In this document: one piece after another, positions 15,059 through 22,913 of the stretch
Layout: the number at the start of each line of letters is the position of its first letter
Position numbering within the stretch: position 1 is the first letter of the stretch
DNA from: an uncultured Mycolicibacterium sp.
GTDB lineage: Bacteria > Actinomycetota > Actinomycetes > Mycobacteriales > Mycobacteriaceae
Reading direction: 5' to 3'
DNA length: 39,356 bases
NCBI RefSeq assembly: GCF_937941905.1
Contig: NZ_CALDGS010000151.1
Location: 1-39,356 of the forward strand
The notes under the pieces: model-generated
What the model saw: only the letters and a program-made list of their open reading frames with translations
Database searches by the model: none
What the model was told of the DNA's origin: nothing
Program-made: the position numbers and the translations under genes

Positions 15059-16207
15059 GTGAGGATGCGTCACCGACTGCCGGCGTTGGCCGCGATCCTG
15101 TTCGCCCTGTTGACCTTCGGGCCGGTCGGCGCCGGGTCCGCCCAGCCGGACGGCGACCCGTCCACCGACCCGCGCACCGAACCGGTCCGGGTGGTGGTGC
15201 ACACCCTGGAGCCGTTCGTCCTGCGCACCAACGGCACCCAGCTCACCGGGTTCAGCATCGACCTGTGGGAGGAGGTCGCCCGGCGACTGGGCTGGGAGAC
15301 CGAGTACGTGATGACCGACAACGTGCGCGGCCAGCTCGACGCGGTCCGCACCGGCGCGGCCGACGTCGCGGTGGGCGCCATCTCGATCACCGCCGACCGG
15401 CAGATGAGCTTCGACTTCTCGCACCCCACGCTGGAGGCCGGGCTGCAGATCATCGTTCCCGCCCACGACCCGAGCCCGACCACCCCGGCCTTCAACGGCT
15501 TCTTCGGCCTGCTGTTCTCCCGCCCCATGCTGATCTGGCTCGGCGTGGCCATGGCGATGAGTGTGCTGCCCGCGCACATCTTCTGGCTCGTCGAGCGGCG
15601 CGGCGAGCAGCCCCGGGTGGCACGTACCTACCTGCCCGGCATCCTGCAGTCCTTCGAGTGGGGCATCAGCGCACTCATCGGCCGGCAGAGCCTCTTCGCC
15701 TCCAAACCGCTCACCCGGACGATCGCGGTGATCTGGAGTTTCGCCGGCATCGTGTTCGTCTCGTTCTACACCGCGAGCCTGAGCGCCACCCTGACCGTCA
15801 CCAAGCTCGACGCCCAGATCAACGGTCCGGCCGACCTCTACGGCAAGAAGGTGGCCACCGTCGCCGGCACCACCGCGGCCATGTATCTCGACGGCATGGG
15901 CATCGGCACGACCAAGACCGACACCATCGAGCAGTCCTACGATCTGCTGCGCAACGACGGCTACGACGCCGTGGTCTACGACGCGCCGGTGCTGCGCTAC
16001 TACGTCGCCCACCGCGGTCAGGGCGTGGCGGTCACCGCCGGCCCGATGTTCCGCGACGAGCACCAGGGCTTCGCGCTCGCGCTCAACTCGCCGCTGCGCA
16101 AGCCGGTCAACCAGGTGCTGTACCGGATGCGCGAGGACGGCACCTACCAGCTCATCAAGCAGAAGTGGTTCGGTGACGACCTCGCGACCGCCGGCAAAAC
16201 CCGGTGA
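15059..16207 (+). CDS. Ionotropic glutamate receptor-like ligand-gated channel
   Basis: A 382-residue protein (GTG start, AGGA eight bases upstream; ATG 15065 is an alternative) with a signal-peptide-like N-terminus (about 1-28). The ligand-binding domain is split. S1 (about 40-140) carries AISITADRQMSFDFSHP with Thr111 and Arg114, the position that clamps amino-acid carboxylates. A membrane block follows: M1 about 156-178, a pore-like segment about 193-212 and M3 about 221-247 ending SFYTASLSATLTV, close to the SYTANLAAFL signature of iGluRs. S2 (about 250-370) has VAGTTAAMY and GYDAVVYDAPVLRYY with Asp308, very like NMDA-receptor S2. No TVGYG potassium filter is present. The alternative, a periplasmic binding protein of an ABC importer, is unlikely with this middle block and no permease gene nearby. 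Confidence 0.85.
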   Translation: MRMRHRLPALAAILFALLTFGPVGAGSAQPDGDPSTDPRTEPVRVVVHTLEPFVLRTNGTQLTGFSIDLWEEVARRLGWETEYVMTDNVRGQLDAVRTGAADVAVGAISITADRQMSFDFSHPTLEAGLQIIVPAHDPSPTTPAFNGFFGLLFSRPMLIWLGVAMAMSVLPAHIFWLVERRGEQPRVARTYLPGILQSFEWGISALIGRQSLFASKPLTRTIAVIWSFAGIVFVSFYTASLSATLTVTKLDAQINGPADLYGKKVATVAGTTAAMYLDGMGIGTTKTDTIEQSYDLLRNDGYDAVVYDAPVLRYYVAHRGQGVAVTAGPMFRDEHQGFALALNSPLRKPVNQVLYRMREDGTYQLIKQKWFGDDLATAGKTR

Positions 16208-16213
16208 AAGACA

Positions 16214-16248
16214 GCGGATCCTGCCGCAGCAACTGCGGCAGGATCCGC
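16214..16248. terminator. Strong inverted repeat, probable bidirectional terminator
   Basis: A perfect 15-base stem (GCGGATCCTGCCGCA) with a 5-base loop starts seven bases after the channel gene stop and precedes the convergent small-exported-protein gene. The plus-side flank is GGGGTTTCG rather than a long T-run, as is usual for mycobacterial terminators. Confidence 0.75.
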
Positions 16249-16300
16249 CGGGGTTTCGTCCGGTTCGGGTGCACCGGAACGGTCGGGGTGTGCCGACCGA

Positions 16301-16552
16301 TCAGGGAATGAACCCGAAACCCGGGAAGCCCCAGAAGTACTCACCCGGGTAGACCGGCGGGGTCGAGACGATCTGCGCGTTGCCCTCGGTCGCGCACTCG
16401 GTGGTCTGACCACCGGTCACGGAACTGCCGCCGACGGTCTCACACTGCGGCAGCAGCGACGGTTCGGCGGCGGCGGTCGGCGCGAACGCCAGCCCGGCTG
16501 CCATTCCCAGCCCGGCCGCGCCCGCGACGAGAAGCTTGCGAATCTGCGACAT
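16301..16552 (-). CDS. Small exported protein, function unknown
   Basis: An 83-residue precursor with a clear Sec signal peptide: basic start MSQIRK, hydrophobic core of about residues 7-24 and the cleavage-like site APTAAAEP. The mature part is about 55 residues, with two Cys (QCETVGG and TECATEG) that could form a disulfide. The tail is aromatic- and Gly/Pro-rich (YPGEYFWGFPGFGFIP). I do not recognise a named family; small mycobacterial exported proteins of this style are common. The start at 16552 is set by the signal peptide and an upstream GAAAGGAAAA. It is divergent from the haem-binding protein gene with 133 bases between, so the two may share control. Confidence 0.75.
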   Translation of the reverse strand: MSQIRKLLVAGAAGLGMAAGLAFAPTAAAEPSLLPQCETVGGSSVTGGQTTECATEGNAQIVSTPPVYPGEYFWGFPGFGFIP

Positions 16553-16583
16553 GGTCGATGTTTTCCTTTCGTCGACAAGGCGA

Positions 16584-16589
16584 ATCCTA
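16584..16589 (-). promoter_or_regulatory. Predicted -10 box of small exported protein gene
   Basis: TAGGAT on the minus strand, 31 bases before the start codon, leaving room for a short leader with a purine-rich ribosome-binding site. Confidence 0.4.
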
Positions 16590-16642
16590 CACAGTGGCAA
16601 ACCCGCACGCCGCGTTTCCTCGCCCGACAAATTCCCGCACGT

Positions 16643-16648
16643 TAAGGT
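16643..16648 (+). promoter_or_regulatory. Predicted -10 box of haem-binding protein gene
   Basis: TAAGGT lies 37 bases before the ATG at 16686, with GAGGAG as ribosome-binding site at the right distance. A TTGACA at 16648-16653 overlaps it but has no matching -10 downstream. Confidence 0.35.
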
Positions 16649-16685
16649 TGACAGCGGAATCCGGATGCAACGACTGAGGAGCCAC

Positions 16686-17051
16686 ATGAAGACTTTCGCT
16701 CGTTCGCTCGGCCGCGGTGCCGCCGTCGCCGTCGCGGCCGGGGCCGCGCTGTTCGGCGGTGCGGCGACCGCCGGTGCCGAACCGCCGAACTGCACGACCG
16801 CCGACGTGACCGCGGTGATGACCGGGGTTTCGGCGCACATGTCCGCCTACCTGTGGACCCACCCGGACGTCAACGCGTTCTTCACCAGCCTGCAGGGCCA
16901 GAACAAGAAGGACGTGGCCGCCAAGACCAAGGCCTACCTCGCCGAGAACCCGCAGGTCAAGGCCGAACTGGATGTCATCCGCCAGCCCGCGGTCGATCTG
17001 CGCAACCGCTGCGGCATCCCGGTCGAGGCGGAGATCTCCGGCGTGCTCTGA
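16686..17051 (+). CDS. Secreted haem-binding protein, MHB (haemophore) family
   Basis: A 121-residue precursor: signal peptide about 1-31 (MKTFARSLGRG, Ala-rich core, TAGAEP), then a mature helical domain of about 90 residues. It starts NCTTADVTAVMTGVSAHMSAYLWTHPDVN and ends RNRCGIP. The two Cys bracket the domain, as in the Rv0203-like mycobacterial haem-binding fold. Such proteins bind haem outside the membrane and pass it to MmpL transporters or other acceptors; no transporter gene is next to this one. The start is fixed by GAGGAGCCAC before the ATG. The gene ends before a strong hairpin. Family assignment is good; haem binding is inferred from the family. Confidence 0.85.
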   Translation: MKTFARSLGRGAAVAVAAGAALFGGAATAGAEPPNCTTADVTAVMTGVSAHMSAYLWTHPDVNAFFTSLQGQNKKDVAAKTKAYLAENPQVKAELDVIRQPAVDLRNRCGIPVEAEISGVL

Positions 17052-17075
17052 CGCCCGGGCCTGCTGGACCGATTC

Positions 17076-17104
17076 GCGGCCGAGCCGGATTCCGGCTCGG
17101 CCGC
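17076..17104. terminator. Inverted repeat, probable bidirectional terminator
   Basis: A perfect 13-base stem (GCGGCCGAGCCGG) with an ATT loop lies between the convergent ends of the haem-binding protein gene and the prepilin peptidase gene. Confidence 0.7.
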
Positions 17105-17111
17105 GCGCATT

Positions 17112-17540
17112 TCACAGCAGGACGGGCACCAGCACCAGCGCGGTGGCCGCACACATCGCCGGCCCGTGCGGCACGGTCGGCCCGGCGCGCCGCACCAGCG
17201 CGACGACCGCCCAGCCGGCGGTGAACAGCGGCGCGGCCAGCGCCGCGAACAACCAGGCGTGCGGCCCGCAGATCCCGGCCAGCGCCCCGGTGCCCACCGC
17301 GAGCTTCACGTCGCCGCCGCCGAGCGCGCCCGGGCGGGCCAGCGACACCAGCAGATAGAGCAGCCCCAGCCCGGCGCCGCCGAGCAGGGCGGCCGGCCCG
17401 TGTCCGGTCAGCGCCGCCCCGGCCAACACCGCCGCCGCACCCGGCAGCGTCAGCGCGTCGGGCAGCCGGCGCCGGCGGATGTCCCAGACGGTCAGCGCGG
17501 CGAACCAGGCCAGCACCGCCGCCAGCAGTACGACCCCCAC
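17112..17540 (-). CDS. Prepilin peptidase, A24 family (Rv2551c-like)
   Basis: A 142-residue integral membrane aspartic protease that would cleave leader peptides of type IV or Flp/Tad-type pilins. The two catalytic Asp are in TVWDIRRRRLPD (Asp20) and GGGDVKL. Hydrophobic segments fill most of the rest. The N-terminal methyltransferase domain of PilD-type enzymes is absent, as in TadV-like and mycobacterial homologues. The GTG start at 17540 follows aroE by nine bases, making it the last gene of the alaS operon, as in M. tuberculosis. No pilin or secretion ATPase genes are present in the window. Confidence 0.88.
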   Translation of the reverse strand: MGVVLLAAVLAWFAALTVWDIRRRRLPDALTLPGAAAVLAGAALTGHGPAALLGGAGLGLLYLLVSLARPGALGGGDVKLAVGTGALAGICGPHAWLFAALAAPLFTAGWAVVALVRRAGPTVPHGPAMCAATALVLVPVLL

Positions 17541-17549
17541 ATCCCGAAC

Positions 17550-18362
17550 CTAGGGTGCGCGCAGCGCGGCCCGCATCGCCTCTTTCGGGGCGGGCAGGCC
17601 GGTGAACAGCTCCACCTGGGTGAACGCCTGGTGCAACAGCATCTCCAGCCCGTCGATCACCCGGCCCCCGGCGGCCCGTACGGCACCGGCCAGCGGGGTG
17701 GGCCACGGGTCGTAGATCACGTCCAGCAGCACCGGGGCGGCCGCCAGCGCCGGGGCGTAGCCCGCGGCGGCGTCGGCGGGGATGGTGCTCACCACGGCCT
17801 GCACCCCGGCGACCGCTTCGGCCAGGCCACCGCCGGTCAGGTCGCACCACCGGGCGGTCGCGCCCAGCCCGGTGGCCAACTCGACCAGCGGCGCGGCCTT
17901 GTCCGGGTTGCGGGCGGCGACGACGATCTCCTCGACACCGAGCTCGACGAGTCCCACCACCGCGGCCGGTGCGGTGCCGCCGGCGCCGACCACCATGGCG
18001 GCGCGGCCGGCCGCGCCCGGCACGCCGCCGAGCGCGCCCTTGACCCCGTCGATGTCGGTGTTGTCGGCCAGCCAGCCGCCGTCGCGGCGCACCAGGGTGT
18101 TGGCCGAGCCGACCCGCTCGGCCCGGTCGGTGCGCTCGTCGGCGAACGCCAGCGCGGCGAACTTGCCGGGCATGGTCACCGAGAACCCGACCCACTCCGG
18201 GCCGGCCGAGCCGACCACGCCGGGCAGCTGCTCGGCGGTGCACTCGATGCGCTCGTAGCTCCAGCCGGTCAGGCCCAGCGCCCGGTAGGCCGCCAGATGC
18301 AGTTGCGGGGAACGGGAATGGCGGATCGGCGAGCCGAGCACCGCCGCTCTACGCGCGGTCAT
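17550..18362 (-). CDS. aroE: Shikimate dehydrogenase
   Basis: Reduces 3-dehydroshikimate to shikimate with NADPH. The 270-residue protein has the substrate motif GSPIRHSRSP, the catalytic Lys67 in VTMPGKFAAL and Asp103 in DNTDIDG. The nucleotide-binding loop VGAGGTAPAAV replaces the usual GAGGxxxA with a small variation. It lies about 5 kb from the aroCKBQ operon and is coupled instead to mltG by an ATGA overlap, an arrangement conserved in mycobacteria. AroE, AroQ, AroB, AroK and AroC in this window give five of the seven shikimate steps. Confidence 0.95.
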   Translation of the reverse strand: MTARRAAVLGSPIRHSRSPQLHLAAYRALGLTGWSYERIECTAEQLPGVVGSAGPEWVGFSVTMPGKFAALAFADERTDRAERVGSANTLVRRDGGWLADNTDIDGVKGALGGVPGAAGRAAMVVGAGGTAPAAVVGLVELGVEEIVVAARNPDKAAPLVELATGLGATARWCDLTGGGLAEAVAGVQAVVSTIPADAAAGYAPALAAAPVLLDVIYDPWPTPLAGAVRAAGGRVIDGLEMLLHQAFTQVELFTGLPAPKEAMRAALRAP

Positions 18363-19603
18363 CGGGCGCTGTCGAGCACACCGTTGTCCAGCGCCACCTC
18401 GATGTTGGCCAGATGCTGGTCGTAGTCGCGGGTGAACAACGTGGTGCCCTGCATGTCGATGGTCACGAAGTACAGCCAGTCGCCGGGGGCGGGGTGTTCG
18501 GCCGCCGCCAGCGCCGGATCACTCGGAGAGCATATCGGGGTGGCCGGGAGCCCTTGGCGCACATAGGTGTTCCACGGGGTGGGCCGGGCCCGGTCCTCGT
18601 CGGTGGTGGCCACCTCCTGGCGGTCCAGCGGGTAGTTGACCGTGGAGTCGAACTCCAGCTTCTGGTCCACCGCGAGCCGGTTGTAGATCACCCGGGCCAC
18701 CTTGCCGAAATCGTCCGGCTGCGACTCGCGCTGCACCAGCGAGGCCACCGTCAGCACCTGGTACGGGTCCATCCCGACGGCCCGGCCGGCGTCGAGCAGC
18801 CCGGCTTGGGCGTAGCGCTGCGCGCTGTCCGCGATGAGCGTGGCCAGGATCTGGCGGGCGTCGGCCGATGGGTCGATGTTCCACGCGCCCGGGGCGATCA
18901 GCCCCTCGATGCGGCGGTGGTCGTCGCCCATGGCGTGCACCGCCGGAGCGGCCCAGTCCGGCACCCGCAGCGCCTCGATCGGGCTGTTGGCCGCGGCGTC
19001 GCGCAGCTGCTCGACGGTCACACAGTGCCGGTCGCCGTCCAGGCTCACACAGCTGGCCCGGGCGATCAGGCTGAGGATGCCCGAGGTGACGGCGTTGGTC
19101 TTGACGTCGGTGGTGTCGTCGAGCTGGCGGCCCTCCGGGATCACCAGCCGGCCCACCCGGTTCTGCGGGTCGGCCAGCCGGGCGACCGCGTCGGCGGCCG
19201 GGATCTCGGTGCGCACCTTGTAGAAGCCGGGCTGGATCGACGAGATCGCCTCGTTGCCGGCGGCGGCGGCGACGAAGGCCTTCACGGTGGCCACCACGTT
19301 GGCCCGGCGCAGCGTCTCGCCGATGGCGGTGGTGGTGTCGCCGTCGCGGACCTCGATCACCACGTCGGCCACCCCGTCGCCGGCGTAGTCGTCGGTGCCG
19401 CCGAACATGCCGTGCCACAACCGCGACCCGAGGAACACCACGCCGATCACCACCACGATGAGCGCGGCCACGCTGACCCCGGTGGCGATCCGGCGGCGCC
19501 GCCGGGCCCGCTGCTCGCGCAGCCGCTCCCGCCGCGAGCGCACCCGCCGCGGCGGGCCCACCGGCACCGGCTGCGCCCGATCGTGTTGCCAATCCTCAGT
19601 CAT
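18359..19603 (-). CDS. mltG: Endolytic transglycosylase MltG
   Basis: A YceG-family membrane-anchored lytic transglycosylase that cuts nascent glycan strands and so ends their elongation. The 414-residue protein has an Arg-rich cytoplasmic N-terminus (about 1-40), one membrane helix (about 41-61), a LysM-like stretch (VEVRDGDTTTAIGETLRRANVV) and the catalytic domain. The catalytic Glu is Glu293 in LTVASLVQRESQPDDFGKV, followed by the VIYNRL motif and LEFDSTVNYPL. It is coupled to ruvX by an 8-base overlap and to aroE by ATGA. The grouping alaS-ruvX-mltG-aroE is standard for mycobacteria. Confidence 0.95.
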   Translation of the reverse strand: MTEDWQHDRAQPVPVGPPRRVRSRRERLREQRARRRRRIATGVSVAALIVVVIGVVFLGSRLWHGMFGGTDDYAGDGVADVVIEVRDGDTTTAIGETLRRANVVATVKAFVAAAAGNEAISSIQPGFYKVRTEIPAADAVARLADPQNRVGRLVIPEGRQLDDTTDVKTNAVTSGILSLIARASCVSLDGDRHCVTVEQLRDAAANSPIEALRVPDWAAPAVHAMGDDHRRIEGLIAPGAWNIDPSADARQILATLIADSAQRYAQAGLLDAGRAVGMDPYQVLTVASLVQRESQPDDFGKVARVIYNRLAVDQKLEFDSTVNYPLDRQEVATTDEDRARPTPWNTYVRQGLPATPICSPSDPALAAAEHPAPGDWLYFVTIDMQGTTLFTRDYDQHLANIEVALDNGVLDSAR

Positions 19604-20114
19604 CGCAACCTCTCTCGGTCGCCGCCGACACCGCCCGTCGTTGGTCCAGCCAGCCCTGCAGGATGCCCACCGCCGCGGCCTGGTCGATCACCCGGCGCTG
19701 CCCCTTGGCGCGCACCCCGGCCTCCCGCAGCGAGCGCTGCGCCACCACCGTGGTGAGCCGTTCGTCGGCCAGCCGCACCGGCACCGGGGCGATGCGCCGG
19801 GCCAGCCGGTCGGCGACGTTCACGGCATCGCGGGCCGAGTCGCCGGCCCGGTCGCGCAGCGTGCGCGGCAGGCCCACGATCACCTCCACCGCGCCGTGTT
19901 CGGCGACGAGCTCGGCCAGCCGGGCGATGTGCCCGCCGGCCCGGTCCCGGCGCACCGTCTCCAGCGGGGTGGCCAGGATGCCGTCCGGGTCGCTGACGGC
20001 CACCCCGATCCGCACCGTGCCGACATCGACGCCGAGGCGCCGTCCACGGCCCGGGTCGGGCGGATCGAGGGTCTCGCCTGGCCGATCCGGGAGCCGGTCG
20101 TCGGGGCCGGGCAC
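19596..20114 (-). CDS. ruvX: Holliday junction resolvase-like protein, YqgF/RuvX family
   Basis: An RNase H-fold protein proposed as an alternative Holliday junction resolvase or as a 16S rRNA 5'-end processing nuclease. The start used is the GTG at 20114, four bases after alaS, giving 172 residues, close to M. tuberculosis Rv2554c. The first strand is GRRLGVDVGTVRIGVAVSD with the catalytic Asp. EVIVGLPRTL, VRLADERLTT and the C-terminal VIDQAAAVGILQGWLD complete the acidic triad pattern. The N-terminus (about 25 residues, Pro/Asp/Arg-rich) is low complexity. It overlaps mltG by eight bases. Confidence 0.92.
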   Translation of the reverse strand: MPGPDDRLPDRPGETLDPPDPGRGRRLGVDVGTVRIGVAVSDPDGILATPLETVRRDRAGGHIARLAELVAEHGAVEVIVGLPRTLRDRAGDSARDAVNVADRLARRIAPVPVRLADERLTTVVAQRSLREAGVRAKGQRRVIDQAAAVGILQGWLDQRRAVSAATERGCDD

Positions 20115-20118
20115 CGGG

Positions 20119-22824
20119 CTAGCTCCGCTCGAGTTCCGCGCGCACCGCCGCCAGCGCGGCATCGATCCCGGCCGCGCCCCGCCCGGAGCCCTGCGCCATG
20201 TCGGGTTTGCCGCCGCCCCGCCCGCCCAGGGCCGCGCCCAGCGTGCGCACCAGGTCGTTGGCGCTCAGGCCGCGCTCCTGGGCGGCCTGGTTGACCGCCA
20301 CCACGAACGGCACGCTGTCGTCGTCGCCGACGGCCAGCAGCACCACCACGGCGGGATCCGAGCCGACCCGGTTGCGCACGTCGGCGGCCAGGCCGCGCAG
20401 GTCGCCGGCGGAGATCCCGGCCTCCACGCGCTGGGCGACGAGCTTGACCTCGCCGACCCGCTCCGCCCCGGCGACCGCCTCGGCGGCCGCGGCGCGGGCC
20501 TTCTCCAGTCGCATCCGCTCGATCTCCTTCTCGGCGGCGCGCAACCGGTCGACCAGGTTGGCCACCCGCTCGGGCACCTGGTCCGACGGCACCTTCAGCG
20601 ACGACGCGACCGCGGCCATCAGCGCGCGCTCCTTGGCCAGGTGCCGGAACGAGTCCAGGCCGACGTAGGCCTCCACCCGGCGCACCCCGGAGCCCACCGA
20701 GGACTCGCCGAGGATGGTGACCGGGCCGATCTGGGCGGAGTGCTGAACGTGCGTGCCGCCGCACAGCTCCAGCGAGAACGGCCCGCCGATCTCCACGACG
20801 CGCACCTTCTCGGGGTACTTCTCGCCGAACATCGCCATGGCGCCCATGGCCTTGGCCTTCTCGAGGTCCTCGATGAAGGTGTGCACCTCGTAGTCGGCCA
20901 CCACCGCCTCGTTGGTGACCTCCTCGATCCGGGTGCGCTGCTCGTCGCTGAGCGGGCCCTGCCAGTTGAAGTCGAAGCGCAGGTAGCCGGGCCGGTTCAG
21001 CGAGCCGGCCTGCACCGCGTTTGGACCGAGCACCTGCCGCAGCGCGGCGTGCACCAGGTGGGTGCCGGAGTGGCCCTGGGTCGCGCCCTTGCGCCAGGCC
21101 GGATCCACCGCGGCCACCACGGTGTCGCCCTCGACGAACTCGCCGGACTCGATGTTGACCCGGTGCACCCACAGCGTGCGGGCGATCTTCTGCACGTCGG
21201 TGACCGCGGCCCGGGCGGTGCTCGAGGCCCCGGTGCCGGTGATGGTGCCCTCGTCGGCGATCTGGCCGCCGGACTCGGCGTACAGCGGGGTGCGGTCCAG
21301 CACCAATTCGACCCGGTCGACCGGCGGCTCGTCGCCGCTGCGCTGCCGGTGCGACACCACCGGCACCCGCCGGCCGTTCACGAAGATGCCCAGAATCGTT
21401 GCCTCACTGGACAGTTCGTCGAATCCGGTGAACTCGGTGGGGCCGGCGTCGATGAGCTCGCGGTACTCCGACAGGTCGGCGTGCGCCTGCTTGCGGGCGG
21501 CGGCGTCGGCCTTGGCCCGGGCCCGCTGCTCGGCCATCAGGCCGCGGAAGCCCTCCTCGTCCACCGACAGCCCGGCCTCGGCGGCCATCTCCAGGGTGAG
21601 CTCGAGCGGGAAGCCGTAGGTGTCGTGCAGGGTGAACGCGTCCTTGCCGCTCAGCACCGTGGAGCCGGACGCCTTGGTGGTGCGGGCGGCCTCCTCGAAC
21701 AGCCGCGACCCCGACGCCAGGGTGCGGTTGAACGCGGTCTCCTCGGCCACCGCGATGCGGTGGATGCGGTCGAAGTCGCTGACCAACTCCGGGTAGCTCG
21801 GGCCCATGGCGTCGCGCACGGTGGCCATCAGGTCGCCGACGATCGGGCTGTTGATGTCCAGCAGCCGGGCCGAGCGGATGATCCGGCGCAGCAGCCGGCG
21901 CAGCACGTAGCCGCGGCCGTCGTTGCCGGGGGTGACCCCGTCGCCGATCAGGATCGCCGCGGTGCGGGAGTGGTCGGCGATGATCCGGTAGCGCACGTCG
22001 TCGTCGTGGTTGCCCTGGCCGTAGCCGCGCGGCGCGAGCGCGGCGACGGTGTCGATCACCGGGCGCACCAGGTCGGTCTCGTAGACGTTGTCGACGCCCT
22101 GCAGGATGCAGGCCACCCGCTCCACGCCCATGCCGGTGTCGATGTTCTTGCGCGGCAGCGGGCCGAGGATCTCGTAGCCCTCCTTGGCCGGCCCGGCGCC
22201 GCGCTCGTTCTGCATGAACACCAGGTTCCAGATCTCGATGTAGCGGTCCTCGTTGGCGACCGGACCGCCGTCGACCCCGTAGTCGGGGCCACGGTCGAAG
22301 TAGATCTCCGAACACGGCCCGCACGGCCCCGGGATGCCCATCGACCAGTAGTTGTCGGCCATGCCGCGGCGCTGGATGCGCTCGGCCGGCACACCGGCCA
22401 CCTCCTGCCACAGCTCGGCGGCCTCGTCGTCGTCGAGATAGACCGTCACCCACAGCCGCTGCGGGTCGAACCCGTAGCCGCCGGCGTCGACCGACTTGGT
22501 CAACAGGTCCCAGGCGTACCCGATGGCCTCGCGCTTGAAGTAGTCGCCGAAGCTGAAGTTGCCGGCCATCTGGAAGAAGGTGTTGTGCCGGGTGGTCTTG
22601 CCGACCTCGTCGATGTCCGGCGTGCGGATGCACTTCTGCACGCTGGTGGCCCGGGTGAACGGCGGGGTGCGCTGGCCCAGGAAGTAGGGCACGAACTGCA
22701 CCATGCCGGCGTTGACGAACAACAAATTGGGGTCGTCGAGAATCACCGAGGCGCTGGGCACCTCGGTGTGGCCCGCCTTCACGAAGTGATCGAGGAAGCG
22801 CTTCCTGATCTCGTGTGTCTGCAC
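20119..22824 (-). CDS. alaS: Alanyl-tRNA synthetase
   Basis: Charges tRNA-Ala and edits mischarged Ser/Gly. It is 901 residues from the GTG at 22824 (QTHEIRKRFLDHFVKAGH). A TTG start 33 bases upstream is possible but less likely. The class II catalytic domain includes LLFVNAGMVQF and RYYS-type regions up to about residue 450. The editing-domain zinc ligands are HSGTH (His585, His589) and CGGTH (Cys688, His692). The C-terminal C-Ala domain is present, ending near GRGGGKPDMAQGSG. It leads the alaS-ruvX-mltG-aroE-peptidase operon. No T-box structure was recognised in the 89-base leader. Confidence 0.97.
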   Translation of the reverse strand: MQTHEIRKRFLDHFVKAGHTEVPSASVILDDPNLLFVNAGMVQFVPYFLGQRTPPFTRATSVQKCIRTPDIDEVGKTTRHNTFFQMAGNFSFGDYFKREAIGYAWDLLTKSVDAGGYGFDPQRLWVTVYLDDDEAAELWQEVAGVPAERIQRRGMADNYWSMGIPGPCGPCSEIYFDRGPDYGVDGGPVANEDRYIEIWNLVFMQNERGAGPAKEGYEILGPLPRKNIDTGMGVERVACILQGVDNVYETDLVRPVIDTVAALAPRGYGQGNHDDDVRYRIIADHSRTAAILIGDGVTPGNDGRGYVLRRLLRRIIRSARLLDINSPIVGDLMATVRDAMGPSYPELVSDFDRIHRIAVAEETAFNRTLASGSRLFEEAARTTKASGSTVLSGKDAFTLHDTYGFPLELTLEMAAEAGLSVDEEGFRGLMAEQRARAKADAAARKQAHADLSEYRELIDAGPTEFTGFDELSSEATILGIFVNGRRVPVVSHRQRSGDEPPVDRVELVLDRTPLYAESGGQIADEGTITGTGASSTARAAVTDVQKIARTLWVHRVNIESGEFVEGDTVVAAVDPAWRKGATQGHSGTHLVHAALRQVLGPNAVQAGSLNRPGYLRFDFNWQGPLSDEQRTRIEEVTNEAVVADYEVHTFIEDLEKAKAMGAMAMFGEKYPEKVRVVEIGGPFSLELCGGTHVQHSAQIGPVTILGESSVGSGVRRVEAYVGLDSFRHLAKERALMAAVASSLKVPSDQVPERVANLVDRLRAAEKEIERMRLEKARAAAAEAVAGAERVGEVKLVAQRVEAGISAGDLRGLAADVRNRVGSDPAVVVLLAVGDDDSVPFVVAVNQAAQERGLSANDLVRTLGAALGGRGGGKPDMAQGSGRGAAGIDAALAAVRAELERS

Positions 22825-22871
22825 GTCCCTACTGTCCTGTTCTGGCCGTTCCGGCAATGTTCGACCGCACT

Positions 22872-22877
22872 ACACTA
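22872..22877 (-). promoter_or_regulatory. Predicted -10 box of the alaS operon
   Basis: TAGTGT on the minus strand, 47 bases upstream of the alaS GTG. It would give a leader of about 40 bases. No -35 is obvious. Confidence 0.35.
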
Positions 22878-22913
22878 CCGGCCCGACCTGTCGCCCCGTC
22901 CCCCGAGGAAGCC

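Noticed and set aside
15059..16207. Reading the channel gene as an ABC-importer substrate-binding protein
   Set aside because: The binding domain is interrupted by membrane segments with an iGluR-type M3 motif, and no permease or ATPase gene is nearby.
16648..16653. TTGACA as a -35 box for the haem-binding protein gene
   Set aside because: No TANNNT hexamer lies 16-19 bases downstream. The TAAGGT box overlapping its first base is a better -10.
22825..22913. Possible T-box or attenuator upstream of alaS
   Set aside because: Only 89 bases, with no T-box sequence and no terminator hairpin; in actinobacteria T-boxes are mainly on ileS.
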